DNA of 64,000 nucleotides. Origin: Malachius bipustulatus. Lineage: Eukaryota; Arthropoda; Insecta; Coleoptera; Melyridae. The first letter of the stretch is position 1; the number at the start of each line of letters is the position of its first letter. The position numbers were made by a program, and so were the translations under genes. The stretch lies in the NCBI GenBank assembly GCA_910589415.1, contig OU342632.1:14449507-14513506 (forward strand). The letters are read 5' to 3'. Of the stretch, positions 1 to 12,643 are shown piece after piece. The notes beneath the pieces were generated by a model. The model made no database searches. It saw only the letters and a program-made list of their open reading frames with translations, and was not told the DNA's origin.

Positions 1-1383
1 ACTCGAATGAGCTAGAACATCCTGTATAATATAAAATTGTTATACTGAGAAAAAAAGCTATATGTTATTAATTTTCATAATGGAATACCATTATTACTAA
101 ATACGCATAAAAAATATAATTATTTTTGCAAAAATTTTTCTAAAGTTATATAGATTTGTTTGATGTGTGTATAATTTAAATTTATATGCATCAAATAGCA
201 CAGATTAATAAATAATAGAATTAAGCAGCAGGCAAACAAAAACAATCAATTTTGAAGGAAAAACTCAAAAAGAAAAATCTAATTCCATAGAAAGGAATTT
301 TTCCAGTCGTTAAGAACACATAATCATAATACATAATATAAGGTAGAATACCTGCTATGACGACATTAGTTATACCTATAATCTGAAAATATTTCTAAAA
401 ATATAATTTCTCTATCAGAGGAAGAAAAAATCATACTTGTAACCTAATTGTAAAGGTTCTTTTTCAAAACGAACAAAAAAGATATAGGTATGTATAGAAC
501 TATAGATTATAGGTTTTTATCACTTTAATAAAATTTCCATCCACACCTGATGATTTTTCGAGAATTGTTTATAATGACATCAATTCATTAAACCAATAGT
601 AATTATTGAATATTTAATGGATGAAACGCAATTAATGAGTTTTTAATTTATTTTTGATGGAAAATTTTAATAATAATGGCGGCAAAAGAGACGAACAAGC
701 AAGAATATAAATATTTTATACCTAATTTCGTTGTGTTGAAAATAATTAAAATAAAACAAAAGTGAAAAGATCGTATAAATAAGCTACTTCCAAGAAAGTT
801 CAAAATTTTTCAAAATTTGATATTAAAGTCATCCATTTTTTAAATTTATTGAAATACATTGTAGGTAAAAGGAAATCCAAGACATAGAGATAGAAATTAA
901 ATATACAGGATCTTTAAAGTTGAGGCATTTCTTAACTTAATTTCGGCAAAACTACAACTCTATAGGTACATTAATAAATTATGAATATAGTACCTGGTAC
1001 ATTAATATACAGGATAGCTAGAAAAGTCAGGCAGCGATTCAATAAAACCGAGAATTAATCTTTCAGTTTAAAGTTTTGAAAAAAAAAATGCAAAAGCAGG
1101 TTAATTTTATAATTTAATTTACTTTCTATTGATATTTTTTTTTACTCTTTACTCTATAAATTATATTGGCTCAGTAATATACGAGATTTTGTCTATTTTT
1201 TTTAATAGGATACCCTTTGTATATTATTATATTTTCACATTCCATAATTGCAAAACGGCTTATATGTGCCCTATTATAACTTTTCATTTGGTAACTTACA
1301 GTGTACACTGTAAGATACAAGTAGGTACCTACTTGAAATTTTTATAGGTACAGGGGTGAATAAAATTTTCATATTTTTCATCG
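1..1383. other. AT-rich, no gene seen
   Basis: No coding exon is visible. A right-hand terminus (ACATCCTGTATA) near 16-27 suggests a foldback cut by the window edge; TATACAGGA starts also occur at 903 and 1011 without partners. Confidence 0.6.
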
Positions 1384-1700
1384 CACCCTGTATAAAAATT
1401 TCATCTACATAATAGGTTAGTGTTAAAATAGAGACATACTCTATCTTTGAGTATAGTTTTAAAATCGAAAATAGCGTTTTTCATTTTGTTTATAACTCAA
1501 AAACTACTCAATTTAAACCGCAACTGAAAAGACTCCGTCAACTATGGAATTTTTTCAAGCAATCTGAAAATGTAATAATATATACAGGGTGTCATTTATA
1601 AGAAATAGACAATGTGGTCATTACTGAGCCAAGGAACACCCTGTATAAATATAAAAAATTACATCAATAGAAAGAAAATTAAATTGTAAAATTTAACTAT
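1384..1700. mobile_element. Half copy of the 'TTTATAACTC' foldback family
   Basis: This copy matches one arm of the foldback at 61770-62400: CACCCTGTATAAAAATTTC, then TTTATAACTCAAAAACT, then AATCTGAAAATGTAATA. It includes a small CAGGGTGTC to GAACACCCTG unit at about 1586-1640 that also occurs at 59585-59642. Confidence 0.7.
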
Positions 1701-3615
1701 TTTTGCAATTTTTTCAAAACTCAAAACTGATTAGACTGTTGCTAGACTTTCTTGCTTACAGGTATTTCAAATATTTTCTTTGAATTAAATCAAAAATAAA
1801 CGAGAGATATAACGCCTTTAATACTTTAATAAATAATTATTAGTCAAGTCCGGTGATAAATTTCGGTAGGTACCTATACTTATCTAACTAAACTAGTTGC
1901 AAACAGATAAACAATCAATCATAAAGAAAATTTACGTGAATAGCTATGATAATGTAAATAAAATGTTATTTTATTCTATCTTGTTAATTTATTAGCTTTA
2001 AAATTTTCTTCCATCTAGCATATTATTGCAGGGATTCAAAAAATACTATTTTTCCGAAAATGACCGCCATTTCGGCTTAACGCATAACGACTCCAGTCAC
2101 TCGTCCGATATTGCTCAAAATGTACTATACATTCTTCATTCTTGCAGATCTCAAGAGGCAATTGTAAAATAAGCTATCGAAGAAAGTTGACAAGTTTTCG
2201 GTTAATTAAAATCATTAAGAATATTCAGGTAAAGTGCCTATTAGAATTATTAATTATTATTAAAAACTAGAAATTGTTACTTGGAAAAATGTAAACATTT
2301 GACTATACCTCAGTCGGCCAAAAGATATAGTAATAAATGTGCGCGGTAAGTTTACAATCCAGGTAGGCAGACCTTATACACAAGAATTATATACACAAAC
2401 CTTAGAATGCCCTTCTCATTGGTTTACCGGAACCAGGTTACCAATAAATAAGGCACTATCTGCCTACAGATGAGACTACTTTGGACCTTAAAAGTTTGTG
2501 CGCAGTTTTATTACTATATCTGTTGGTCGACTGAGGTATAGTTTTGAATTACGTTACGCGAACTGTCGCAGCTGCGCAGTTCAAGGTGAATAGCTGCTAA
2601 TAGTATAGCATTTGTTGATTGTGTAGATGTTTTTTTTAGGTTATTGAACTTCAAGAATGTCCTTACCCTCAGCCAGACTCAGACTGAAAGACTAATAAAA
2701 ATTCAGCTGAATAAAGAATAAACTCTGATACTCTGAAAGAAATACCTCGAATTTCCTGAAATAATTTCAGTGTGGATGAACTTCATCCTCATAATTCTGT
2801 AAATTTTTTTGATTTTAACAAATTTTGCGGCTTGTTAGATCAAGTGAATGAGCTCCAAAAAATCAAATGAAAGCAATAAAGAAGAAAAAAGTTAATAATT
2901 GCATTTCAAGTTAAATAAATAAACAATACAACTTTTGTTCAGCTGTTGGTGCTTATTATTAATTCAACAATATAAGAATGTTGTGTGACGATCGGTAAGT
3001 CTAAGTTTCTGCTGTTCTTGTTTAAATATTGCCATGCTTCAGAAAAGCCCTTTCAGAAGACCTTTATTGTGTTTACGAAAAGCGGTCGTAGAATTTTCAA
3101 ATTTTGTGAGTTCTATTCCATTGACCCTAAGTAAAAACCGTGAACTTTGTAGCTATTTATTTTTTTGAAAGTTTAGGAATGATTTTGATTTTTAACTAAA
3201 GCTCTCAGACTCCCCTGCTGTATATGGCTGTTTTTATCCTTAATCTATGAGTTCAGTGTTGTGACCAATGACCTTAGCACTAGCAGTAATAACAGTTCAT
3301 GCCATGTAAATGTAAGGAACAAAAAAGCTGCTTTTTTAGGTGTAAGAAGCTTTATCGAATCTGGAAAATAGTGTCAAGTACTCTTTTTTTCATGAAATCT
3401 TGAAATCATTAGCAACCAGAGAGCAAAAGTGCTCTGAAAGGGAAAATTTGAGAACTACGGAAAAATTCAATTAATCACATTATCTCATTTAAAAGGACTT
3501 CTCTGGTTCTTGTTGTCTAAAGTATTTTTCCAAATTGGTAGTTAGTGGACTTACCTGTTCTTAAAAAATATTTTTCCTTCTCTTGAATGTCATGATTAGT
3601 TATTTGCCCGCTATA
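1701..3615. other. AT-rich, only the MITE at 2302
   Basis: Apart from the MITE I see no gene, RNA or repeat structure that stands out. Confidence 0.6.
2302..2542. mobile_element. 241-bp MITE
   Basis: The left end ACTATACCTCAGTCGGCCAA is complementary to the right end (GGTCGACTGAGGTATAGT). The match runs on through AGATATAGTAATAAA. Confidence 0.85.
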
Positions 3616-4648
3616 CAGGTGTCCGGAAATTATGCGCAAAGAATTAAGGGGGTGATTCTACTTGATGAAATATTGCCAAAAGTATCTATAAATTTTTTTC
3701 GAAAACTCACAAACAAGAAAGTTATAAGCCTTCAAAGTTGATTTTTTTAAATCAATATTTTTTTATAATTTTTTTCTAGTGTACGGATTTTCTTAAAATT
3801 TGACACACTTGCCACTGATGTTACTTTGTATCCTTGGTCCAAATTAGACTTCAATCCCTCTAAATCAAGTGGCCTTATGTGCCCTTGACCTTCAAAAAGA
3901 GCCTATTATAACTTTTTTCGTAATATTTTTTTCTGATTTTTGAAGACGCACAATTGAAGAACATACAATAATCTTTGGAAAAGGTCCTCTTTGTCTATCA
4001 CGATAAAATGACCTGTTTCCGAGTAAAACTGTTTTAAAAATTTGCTTGCACTAAAATTGATCACCATATAAATTATGATCATCCTGTAACAATACAAAGC
4101 ATGCTTTGGAAACAGCTGCTGGGTTGCCTAGGAAACAAGACGTTTGCTTTGGATTTCATTTTGACAGCAATTTTTTTTTTATTAAAATTATTTTATTATT
4201 TTATAAAAAAAATGATTAAACATTTTCTAAATTCTATCATTTCCAAGTCTATTTATATACGAATGTCTCTGTTTTGTACATAACTAGGCAACCCTGCAGC
4301 TGTTTCCAAAGCATGTGCGTCTTCAAAACTCAGAAAAAAATATTGCGAAAAAAGTTATCGGCCTTTTTTGAAGGTCAAGGGCAGTTAAGGTCTTTTGATT
4401 CCGAGGGATTCAAGTCTAATTTGGACCAAGGATGTAAAGCAACATCAGTGGCAAGTGTGTCAAATTTTAAGAAAATCCGTACACTAGAAAAAAAGTTATA
4501 AAAAAATATTGATTTAAAAAAATCAACTTTGGAGGCTTATAACTTTCTTATTTGTGAGTTTTAGAAAAGAAATTATAGATACTTTTGGCAATATTTCATC
4601 AAGTAGAATCACCCCCTTAATTTTTTGTGCATAATTTCCGGACACCTG
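3616..4648. mobile_element. 1.03-kb foldback, family copy 1
   Basis: The termini CAGGTGTCCGGAAATTATG and CATAATTTCCGGACACCTG are flanked by TA. Arms are about 350 bases (3616-3965 and 4310-4648). An asymmetric spacer at 3966-4096 lies only on the left, and a core at 4121-4293 is bounded by GGTTGCCTAG and its complement. Short frames inside are not coding. Confidence 0.9.
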
Positions 4649-5080
4649 TATATATACAGGGTGAGTCATGTGAAACAGAGTTCTTTAAGAGAAATATGTG
4701 ACCCTTAAAAGGTGTCAACAAAAAAAAAACATTGACATTGCCATTGTTGTCAGTGGTCATGATTACTTATTAGTTTGAAGTTCACACATCGTGAATGTGA
4801 TCTTGAAGTTTGACTTATCGAGGGCACTGCCACATTGTTTTTAGACATTGAATACCAGTTGCAAACAATTGAATTGAACTAAATCATATAGGTTTCCGTC
4901 AATCTAAAATTACTAAGAAAACCGCTTTTACTGTAATATATGACACAATTTTACAACAATTTTCCCTATTTTCAGTTTTCACTGTAAATTATTATTAAAA
5001 AAAAAACTGTTTAAAATACTTTCTATATGCAACATGGAAACAACAAACAACGCTTACAGTGCAATTAGTCCAGTCTAACC

Positions 5081-6531
5081 TGCTCTAACCTTTAGGGAGG
5101 GGGGCTGCTGGTAGTCTAAATTCAAAATTGCAACCCAATTCCACCCCGGCGTTCTTGAATTTAACGAGCAATTGTTTTTGCTCAATATCTCGGCCATTTT
5201 CAACTTTAAAAAAAAAATAGTAAGGACTTAAGTTGCTGCAAATTTGATTCTCTGCAACTTTAGTCCTTACAATTTTTTCTCGTTTATTATTAATTTTATG
5301 GCATAAATGTATAAGAATCAAGTTGTGTAGAATTATATTTCCTACAATTTTGATCTCTACGACTTTTTTCCTAGAACCAATATTAAGGGTTCTACGCCTA
5401 TGGCAAGCCTAACGGGACTCAAGCGACCAGCGTACCCTAGACGCAGACGTCACTGGTAGGTGGGCAACAAGCAAATAAGTCATCTTGGCGCCCCTCCGAC
5501 CCAGCGTTATTGTATTTAAAATTTATTGTATTAAAAATTTATTTAATTAATTAATTTATTTTATTTATTTATTTATTAAATTTATTTCTAAATTTATAAG
5601 TATTCAAAATTAAAAAAAAGTATTATATTCAAAATTGTAGGAAATGTAATTCTATACAATTTTATTCTTATACATATTTTATGATCTAAAGCTAATAATA
5701 AACGAGATAATTGGATAATTATACTTTACCACTTTTTTCCTCTTGAATTGAAAAATTATCGCACGATAAAAATTGTAAGGACTAAAGTTGTAGAGAATCA
5801 AATTTGCAACAACTTATGTACCGGGTGTCCCAACACTAGTGTCCACCCCCTAAATCGAGCTTAATTTTAAAGATAAAAAATTGAAACTTTGAGGATTTGT
5901 GTACTTGATATAGGACCACGGAATGGCATAATCAGTTTCATTAAAAAAAATTAGTTCGGGCGCCAGCGATAAAAAACTGTAAGATGGTGGTAAATTGTCG
6001 AAAAAAAAATTGATTTTTTTTTCAATACATACGTAGAAATCGATTAATAAAATCAATATCGCTTGAAAGAAATGTGAAAAAACTAATTATAAGGCTTTAA
6101 TTAAATAAAATATAATTATATAGCAATGACAGGTAGACAATATAATCTGAACAATATAATCAATATTATCTGAAAACGGTAGGTGCATAAAGTTTTATGA
6201 CAAAGTAAATAAGGCCCAAATAAATAGAAGGACGGCTCTTGCTGGGCTAGCCGGCAGACTGAACCTGCACTGGACAGTGTCGTAGTATGGACTCATGAAA
6301 AAGGTGATTATTAAAAAGATATTAAAAATGTTTTTTAATGAAACTAATTATGCCATTCCGTGGTCCTATATCAAGTACACAAATCCTCAAAGTTTCAATT
6401 TTTTATCTTTAAAATTAAGCTCGATTTAGGGGGTGGACACTAGTGCTGGGACACCCGGTACTTGTTATTTTTGTTGAAAAGTTGAAATTTTTAATTTAGA
6501 CTAACAGTAGGCTCCCCTAAAGGTTAGAGCA
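5081..6531. mobile_element. 1.45-kb inverted-repeat element hosting a second foldback
   Basis: The ends TGCTCTAACCTTTAGGG (5081) and CCCTAAAGGTTAGAGCA (6531) are inverted repeats, extended by TAGTCTAAATT. Internal blocks such as GTAAGGACTAAAGTTGTAGA recur in both orientations. The inner foldback 5821-6458 interrupts it. Confidence 0.75.
5821..6458. mobile_element. 638-bp foldback, TA-flanked
   Basis: The termini CCGGGTGTCCCAACACTAG and CTAGTGCTGGGACACCCGG are followed inward by arms of about 125 bases (5821-5950 and 6330-6458). TA stands on both sides. Confidence 0.9.
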
Positions 6532-7363
6532 ATAAAATTCCTGTCGGTTGTTTTTGCACGGTAAAGCAATTTTTGTGACTAACCTGACTGGGTGAAATTG
6601 GCAAACCTGCAACAAACAAACAATGCTTGTTTATCTGAAACCATTTCCATTAGCTCTGCCCACTGACAGCGTCTATTGGTAACACTTATCAGAATGAATT
6701 CAGTGAATTTGTTGATTATGTTTCCTGTCAATTTAACCAGTGGCATACGTTTTCGCGTGCTGTGACTGGAAATTTACAAATAAATAGGCAAAAAGCGAGA
6801 TATTTTCTTTTAGCCAGAAAGGAGCTGATATATTGATTTAACTGGAATATCTGTTATTATAGTAGATGTTCAAAATGGTGCCCGTTTTGTTCTATGAAAG
6901 TTTTTAAAGACATGAACGAGTGTATCTGCTGTGATGTTATCAATAGCCTCAGTTATGGCCAAACTTACAACTAAAAACTCACTCAGCTATGTATATAAAG
7001 TGGTTTTGAGTATACCCAATTTTCATCGGTATTCAAAGCATCTGTTAAAAAATATGCAACGACTAGAAAAGTATTTTGCTCGACTTTTAATTTTTTTTCA
7101 CCATACCTTATTCAAGCTACTGACTTTCTGACAAGCTGACAAATTTGAAAATTCTAAATAAACAGTGTGCCAAACATTAATTTAGTACCTCAGTAATACC
7201 AACTCACTTGAAAATTTTAAATTATTTAAAATCACCCGGTGCTTTTAATACAGAAAAAATGTACTGGCTAGGGTAAAGAATAGTTTACCAATACAATAAT
7301 ATTACTTTCATTTTATACATACTGTATAATATACCTACTTAGTTTGGTGTAAATATTTTTTAG
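6532..7363. other. Upstream of the GLD2-like exon
   Basis: It ends in a T-rich tract plus AG that serves as the splice acceptor at 7363. An upstream exon must exist, but none could be chosen here with confidence. Confidence 0.6.
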
Positions 7364-8531
7364 GAACTTGCAACTCTACAGCAATAAGTATGATTTACCA
7401 CAGAAGGTGGTAATAAACATTTATAGTCCATATGGTTGGATGGACAGGTTTCTGAAACGAGCAGATGCTATGAAAATACCAGATTACCCACCATCCCAGC
7501 TCGAAAATTCATCTACGTCCAATAACGAATTTGACGAACTGAGCATGTCAATCTGGAGTCTGTTTTGCAGCAAAGCACAAACGGAAGATTCTTACAAGGA
7601 GCGTGTCAATCTCTGGAACAACTTATGGAACTTTATATTGAAATGTTTTATGTCAAACAATTTTCATAGCTTCAATTTATTACCTGTGGGCTCCACCATG
7701 ACCGGTTTTAGTTTAGATAATAGTGATTTAGATATTTGTTTATTTATAGAACCCTCAGCATTAGAACCTTTATATTACCTGAGATCTCTTAAAAATTACC
7801 TCAGTACTTGTGGCGTTATTTCGGACTTGATTGAATTTGCAAAAGTACCTATAATTAAACTTCAAGCCCACTTACAGCCATCCACAAGTTTGAATATAGA
7901 CTTAAGTTGCAATAACGTAATTAGTGTTAAGAATACCAGACTGTTGTACTCCTACTCAAAACTTGATTGGAGAGTGCGTCCCTTAGTTGTAGTTGTGAAA
8001 TTGTGGGCCAAAATTAACGACATAGGAGATGCGAAGAATAATACTTTGTCTAGTTACTCATGGACACTTTTAGTAATACATTATTTACAATGTGGAGCTA
8101 TGCCCTGTGTTTTACCGTGTCTTCATGAAATTTCTCCGGAAGAATTTAGCCAGGACAATGATAAAACATTGGTAGAACTTATGGAGATGAACAAAAATCA
8201 TGATTTTCAATCGACCAATATTCAATCACTCGGTGAATTATTGGTGGGATTTTTCAAGTATTTTTCGACTTTTGATTTTGAAAATCATGTGATTTCAGTT
8301 CGAGCTGGTAGGGCATTATCAGTAAAAGATCTATGTATTAAGTCCCCAAAATTAAGAAACGGTCACGTTTTATTTATTGAAGAACCTTTTGATGTGTTGA
8401 GTAATACATGTAAAACAGTTACAGAACACTCGCTTAAAAATATTGTTGATATTATTACAGAGTCTGGTAATGTACTTGAAAATGATGAAAATCTTTCATC
8501 GATTTTACCTGTTTCAGAAAGCAAGGAATGA
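7364..8531 (+). CDS. Gld2: GLD2-type cytoplasmic poly(A) RNA polymerase, 3'-terminal exon
   Basis: This is a non-canonical poly(A) polymerase (terminal nucleotidyltransferase) that lengthens tails of cytoplasmic mRNAs, typically in germline and neurons. Counting from 7368, the nucleotidyltransferase signature GSTMTGFSLDNSDLDIC begins near residue 108. It carries catalytic Asp120 and Asp122, and the third Asp is at 178 (NIDLS). The family segment RVRPLVVVVKLWA follows at about 202, then LSSYSWTLLVIHYLQ and a PAP-associated domain ending in a GELLVGFFKYF segment. A polypyrimidine tract plus AG ends at 7363, so 7364 is a splice acceptor. The codon at 7368 is TTG, so this is an internal position and the true start lies in an upstream exon I could not identify. 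The stop is at 8529-8531. The C-terminus after residue 345 is family-atypical. Assignment to GLD2 rather than another TENT rests on these motifs only. Confidence 0.85.
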
Positions 8532-8647
8532 TTTTGTTAGCATTACGGTATAATAGTGATATGAATTTATTTATTTATTTATTGACTTTAGCTTTGTAGA
8601 AATATATTGTAATTTATTAATTGCTCATGATAGGCATTTTTGGGGGT

Positions 8648-8869
8648 AATAAAAGGGAATAACATTATCTGACTATCCATTTTTTAGATTTGTAAATAAA
8701 ATCAAGAAGAATGATAGCTACATGCCATTCAATATGAATGTATTATTACAGTTGTAGTTGTAATTTCCACATTTTCTAAACTTTGATGTTGTGTGACTGT
8801 AATTTGTAAGTTTTTACATCTCTATTTTTAGTACAAAATTTGTATGTGCTTTGTATTACATAAAATAAA
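8648..8869 (+). terminator. Candidate polyadenylation signals of the GLD2-like gene
   Basis: AATAAA occurs at 8648, 8695 and 8864, that is 117 to 333 bases after the stop codon. Any of them could end the transcript; the spread would give alternative 3' UTR lengths. Confidence 0.5.
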
Positions 8870-9216
8870 TCTTACAATTTGAAATGTATTCAATGTTCTA
8901 TGACTTAAATCCCAAATAATTCCCTTTTGTAATATCTAAGATTTGAACAAAGGTGGGCACAGTTAATCCAAAAGTTGACTTCGATAATCGTTAAAAAGTT
9001 ACATTTTTGTATACAATATTGAAAGTGAACCATAAAATTTATACTGCATTTGGGACAGACTTAGGTACATAGATAAATAAGACAAAAACAAGTCGGTAGA
9101 TTGATTATTATTATTGTTAAACACACATTCATTTAAATTCTTCTATTTTTTTTATTTAATCAAGAAAATTTATTTAAAAAACCTCATTGCCTTAATGAAT
9201 TCTATTGTAAGCTCGA

Positions 9217-9434
9217 CAGCGGGTATTATAAAGGCTCATTAAGTTAACGGGCAGATTTCTGTGGCCATTTCTGAAGAAGGTATCGAGTCTAAGTGAAATT
9301 TTTTAATTTTATCTATTCTTGACATGGAAGTAATTACAAAAATGTTAATAAAAGTCATTTGACGTCGATATTAGCTTCAAAAACGAGCACAGAAATCTGC
9401 CCGTTAGCCTAATCAGCCTTTATAATATTGGCTG
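9217..9434. mobile_element. 220-bp MITE, 'GGGCAGATTTCTGTG' family copy 1
   Basis: The inverted ends run from CAGC through ATTATAAAGGCTCATTAAG to GGGCAGATTTCTGTG, mirrored by CACAGAAATCTGCCC through AGCCTTTATAATATTGGCTG. Confidence 0.85.
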
Positions 9435-9829
9435 CGAGTGATACCAGGTAATCAAAAATAAAACGTATAATTAACCAAAACTTATCAAAATTACAGTCTA
9501 AAGATAATTGAATTTATCGGGGGCAATACCACGAGAGCTTAAATTTATCCGGATATTTTTATGCAGTTGATCTCGAATACTTACTTGCATTGGAAATTTA
9601 ACGACAGCTGTTGAAAAAATCACGAGAGCGCGCAGTCGATCTAATTTTTTTTGCTTGTGTTTTTCTTTGTGCTAGATCTATTATGGAAAAATCTTTAATT
9701 TAAAAAAAAAAAAAAAATTAATGCATAATCTGAAAAATATATCAAAATTTTGAAAAAGTCAGCGGCGTACATTTTTCTTTACAATAATATTGGCGAGGGT
9801 ATCCCGCCCCTGGACTGGAAATATTACTC

Positions 9830-10028
9830 AAATTTAAAAAATGTCGGCCAATAACTAATGAAAAAGTTATATTAAAAAAAATTAATTTTCAACCCTGAAC
9901 TTTAAGGAGTAATATCTTTCCAGGGGTGTCTCGTTAGGAATACCTACACGTTATAGATATTTTTTATTTAGTTTTACTAAATTTACCCAAATCCGGGAGA
10001 TTGCCTATATATATTGGACACTTATATT
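9830..10028. mobile_element. Diverged arm fragment of the 19502-22922 foldback
   Basis: TTTTCAACCCTGAAC, then GGGGTGTCT, then TTTACCCAAATCCGGGAGATT parallels the right arm at 22780-22900. No left arm is adjacent. Confidence 0.7.
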
Positions 10029-11293
10029 TTAAGTTGCCTCTGGTTAATGCCCAACTTAATTTGGATTTGAATGAAATTTGAGGGGGGGGGGTGTATCATG
10101 ATCTGACGATCTTTGAAAAATAAATAATCTTTACCTTAAAAAAGGTGTCCAACTAGGTAAAAAATGAATCCGTATTATATATAAGTACCCCCAGGACAGG
10201 AAGTACCTACACATGAACAAAATAAGAATAAACAAACATAAAAGTATGAAAACGAAAACATCATATTCTTAGGTTACGTTTTTGGATCAGGATATTATCA
10301 ATCCGTTCGGATCCTAAAAATTCTATGATTCGAAGGGGCGAGGGGATTTACGGATCACAATCCGAATCTGGCAAAGAGTGGGGATGAATACGTTTAAAGA
10401 ACACGGCTGTTTGAATCCAAATAAGACGTTATAACGCGTTATGATCAGGAATTTACGGTCGAAAGAACGCAGCTTATATTGCTGATGTGTATTAAAATTA
10501 AAATATAAAGGTGCTTTCTTTTTTTTTGCGTTACCACATATCTACCACATACATTTTGTGCTATTTTAATATTATAAACAATAAAAAAATATTAACAACT
10601 ATTATTATTTTTAATTATTATTTCGTTCTAATAATTCGACTTTATCCATTTTTTCTGCAATTCCCTTTGTTGTTCTTTTGTCACGAATGTTACGTCACGA
10701 TACAGGATCATGCATGGCGCATGAGCATGAGTCAAAGCCAAAGCAAAGAATCAAAGCGGTTGAGCGAAAGCAAGCAGCTAAAATCACCCACACAGCGTAT
10801 TATTTTGTGAACGCATCCCAGTCCCTTCAGCCTTCAACACATTACGTCAACTATCAGCCTTTGAAGTTTCTAATTTTTGAACTGCGAAGTTCGTTATTTT
10901 AATAATTCTATCCCAATCACCGAATCTACCATCTACCTGATACGGAAACCGCCAAAAGCTGAGTGTTTCAATCTAGTTATTATTTATTGTAGGTACATAA
11001 TCGAAGTAAAAACTGAAAAGAGAGTAACAATTTATTGGACGAATTGTGTTAGTGTTAAGTTTGTTATTTAAGCTATTTATTGTAATGTTATAGTGTTTAA
11101 TGTGGATCTTGTCCCCTGATATTTTGTGTGAAGGAAAGATGTTACAAAAAAGTTGTTCACTCTTAAAAAATGTGGTCAGATAAGATAAGATGGCTTGTTC
11201 TGCTGATAGTGCCAGCAACTTTGAATAATTGGCTCTGCTTTTTCGTTAATTTTCATTAAAGTGTATACCTAATTTTCGTTGAACGATAACAAA
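10029..11293. other. Intergenic region and likely INCENP promoter/5' UTR
   Basis: No exon is recognisable. The last 100 bases before the INCENP ATG are presumably 5' UTR; no TATA box stands out. Confidence 0.5.
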
Positions 11294-12612
11294 ATGGCAT
11301 ATTATGAGAAAGTCAAGCAAAATTTTCTAGAAGAAGCCCTGAAAACATATGAGCAAGAAATCGAACCCTTCAATCAGATTTTCAATGTAAGTACTTACAT
11401 CTATTTAACTTATGCTTAAGATTGGTAAACCTGTGTACAAAACAAGATACCTACCTACCTACCTAAATGGTAAAATTCCTAATTTTACTATTTATCGACA
11501 ACAATAAACTTAAAATTATTTATCTTGAAGTTACCTACTCTAGAAATACACTTTGATGATGCTTAAGAATGATCACCTGCCCAGTTGCGAGGAACGGGTT
11601 TTGTTCCAGGTAGCAGAGTCATGTCGCTGCAACGTGATTTTTTGGGCATCCCCAACGTCATTAACAGCCAATATTATAAACGCTAGTTAAGTTAACTGGC
11701 AGATTTCTGTGCCCGATTTTGAAGCTAATATTGACCTCGAATAACTTTTATTAATATTTTTGTAATACCTTTTATGCCAAGAGTAATTAAATTGCAATAA
11801 TTTCGACCTATAGTCTATATCTTCTCCAGAAACGACCACATAAATCGGCCAGTTAACTTAACCAGCGTTTATAATATTGGCCGTAAGACTTATAAATGCC
11901 GGTAGGATGACATGATTATGTCACAGCCAATATCGAGGCCAATATAATATAGTCGACCAAGAGATATAACGAAATGATGTAATTGTTAAACTGTCATATT
12001 TTATGACTTCAACAATATTTCAATAATCCAAAAATTGATAAAATTGCAGAAGTCAATTCGTTATATCTCTGGTCCAACTATACATGATTTTTAGACGTTG
12101 TACGGACGTTGGTAATGTGACCTAGTATAATGGGCATCATAAAGATTCACAATTAATATTTATTAAATACATTTTATGCCTGGTTACAAGAAGGTGAGTA
12201 GGCATTTTTTCATGGATGTAAAATTTATTACTTAACACGTTTAGCCCCGCGAGGTATTGCTTTGATGCCTCACGGCCAGGAAGCACTGGGACCGCGAGGC
12301 ATCAATGTGATACCACAGCATGCTTTTGCGTTCACGACCCTGTGGTATTATATGGGTACACACTACAATTTTAAATCAATGGAGGTACTCCGCTGGCTCA
12401 CGAAGCCATAGATCGCGGGTTCGAAACTCACCTCGGCCCGCTTTACTTTTCAGATTCATTTTCGAATGTCTGTGAAAAGTAAAACAAGCGATCGAAGGTT
12501 TTAAAGGCAAATATAATTTAAAAGTGTGTGTGGCTAAAGAGTTCGTGCTCAAAGCCAATTTACCAGAGTGGAGCGACTATGTCTTACCTACACAGTTAAG
12601 ACCGATGCTCCC

Positions 12613-12643
<31 letters not shown>

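Noticed and set aside
3906..4501. Short frames with a shared FKNQKKILRKKL/FKTQKKILRKKL phrase
   Set aside because: They are the two inverted arms of a foldback element, so the similarity comes from DNA palindromy, not from protein conservation.
5850..6056. 68-codon minus frame
   Set aside because: Lies in the arm of the foldback 5821-6458; no start context, domain or homology visible.
6931..7131. Frame before the GLD2-like exon as its missing upstream exon
   Set aside because: Its residues do not resemble a polymerase N-terminus and no donor in the right phase links it to 7364.
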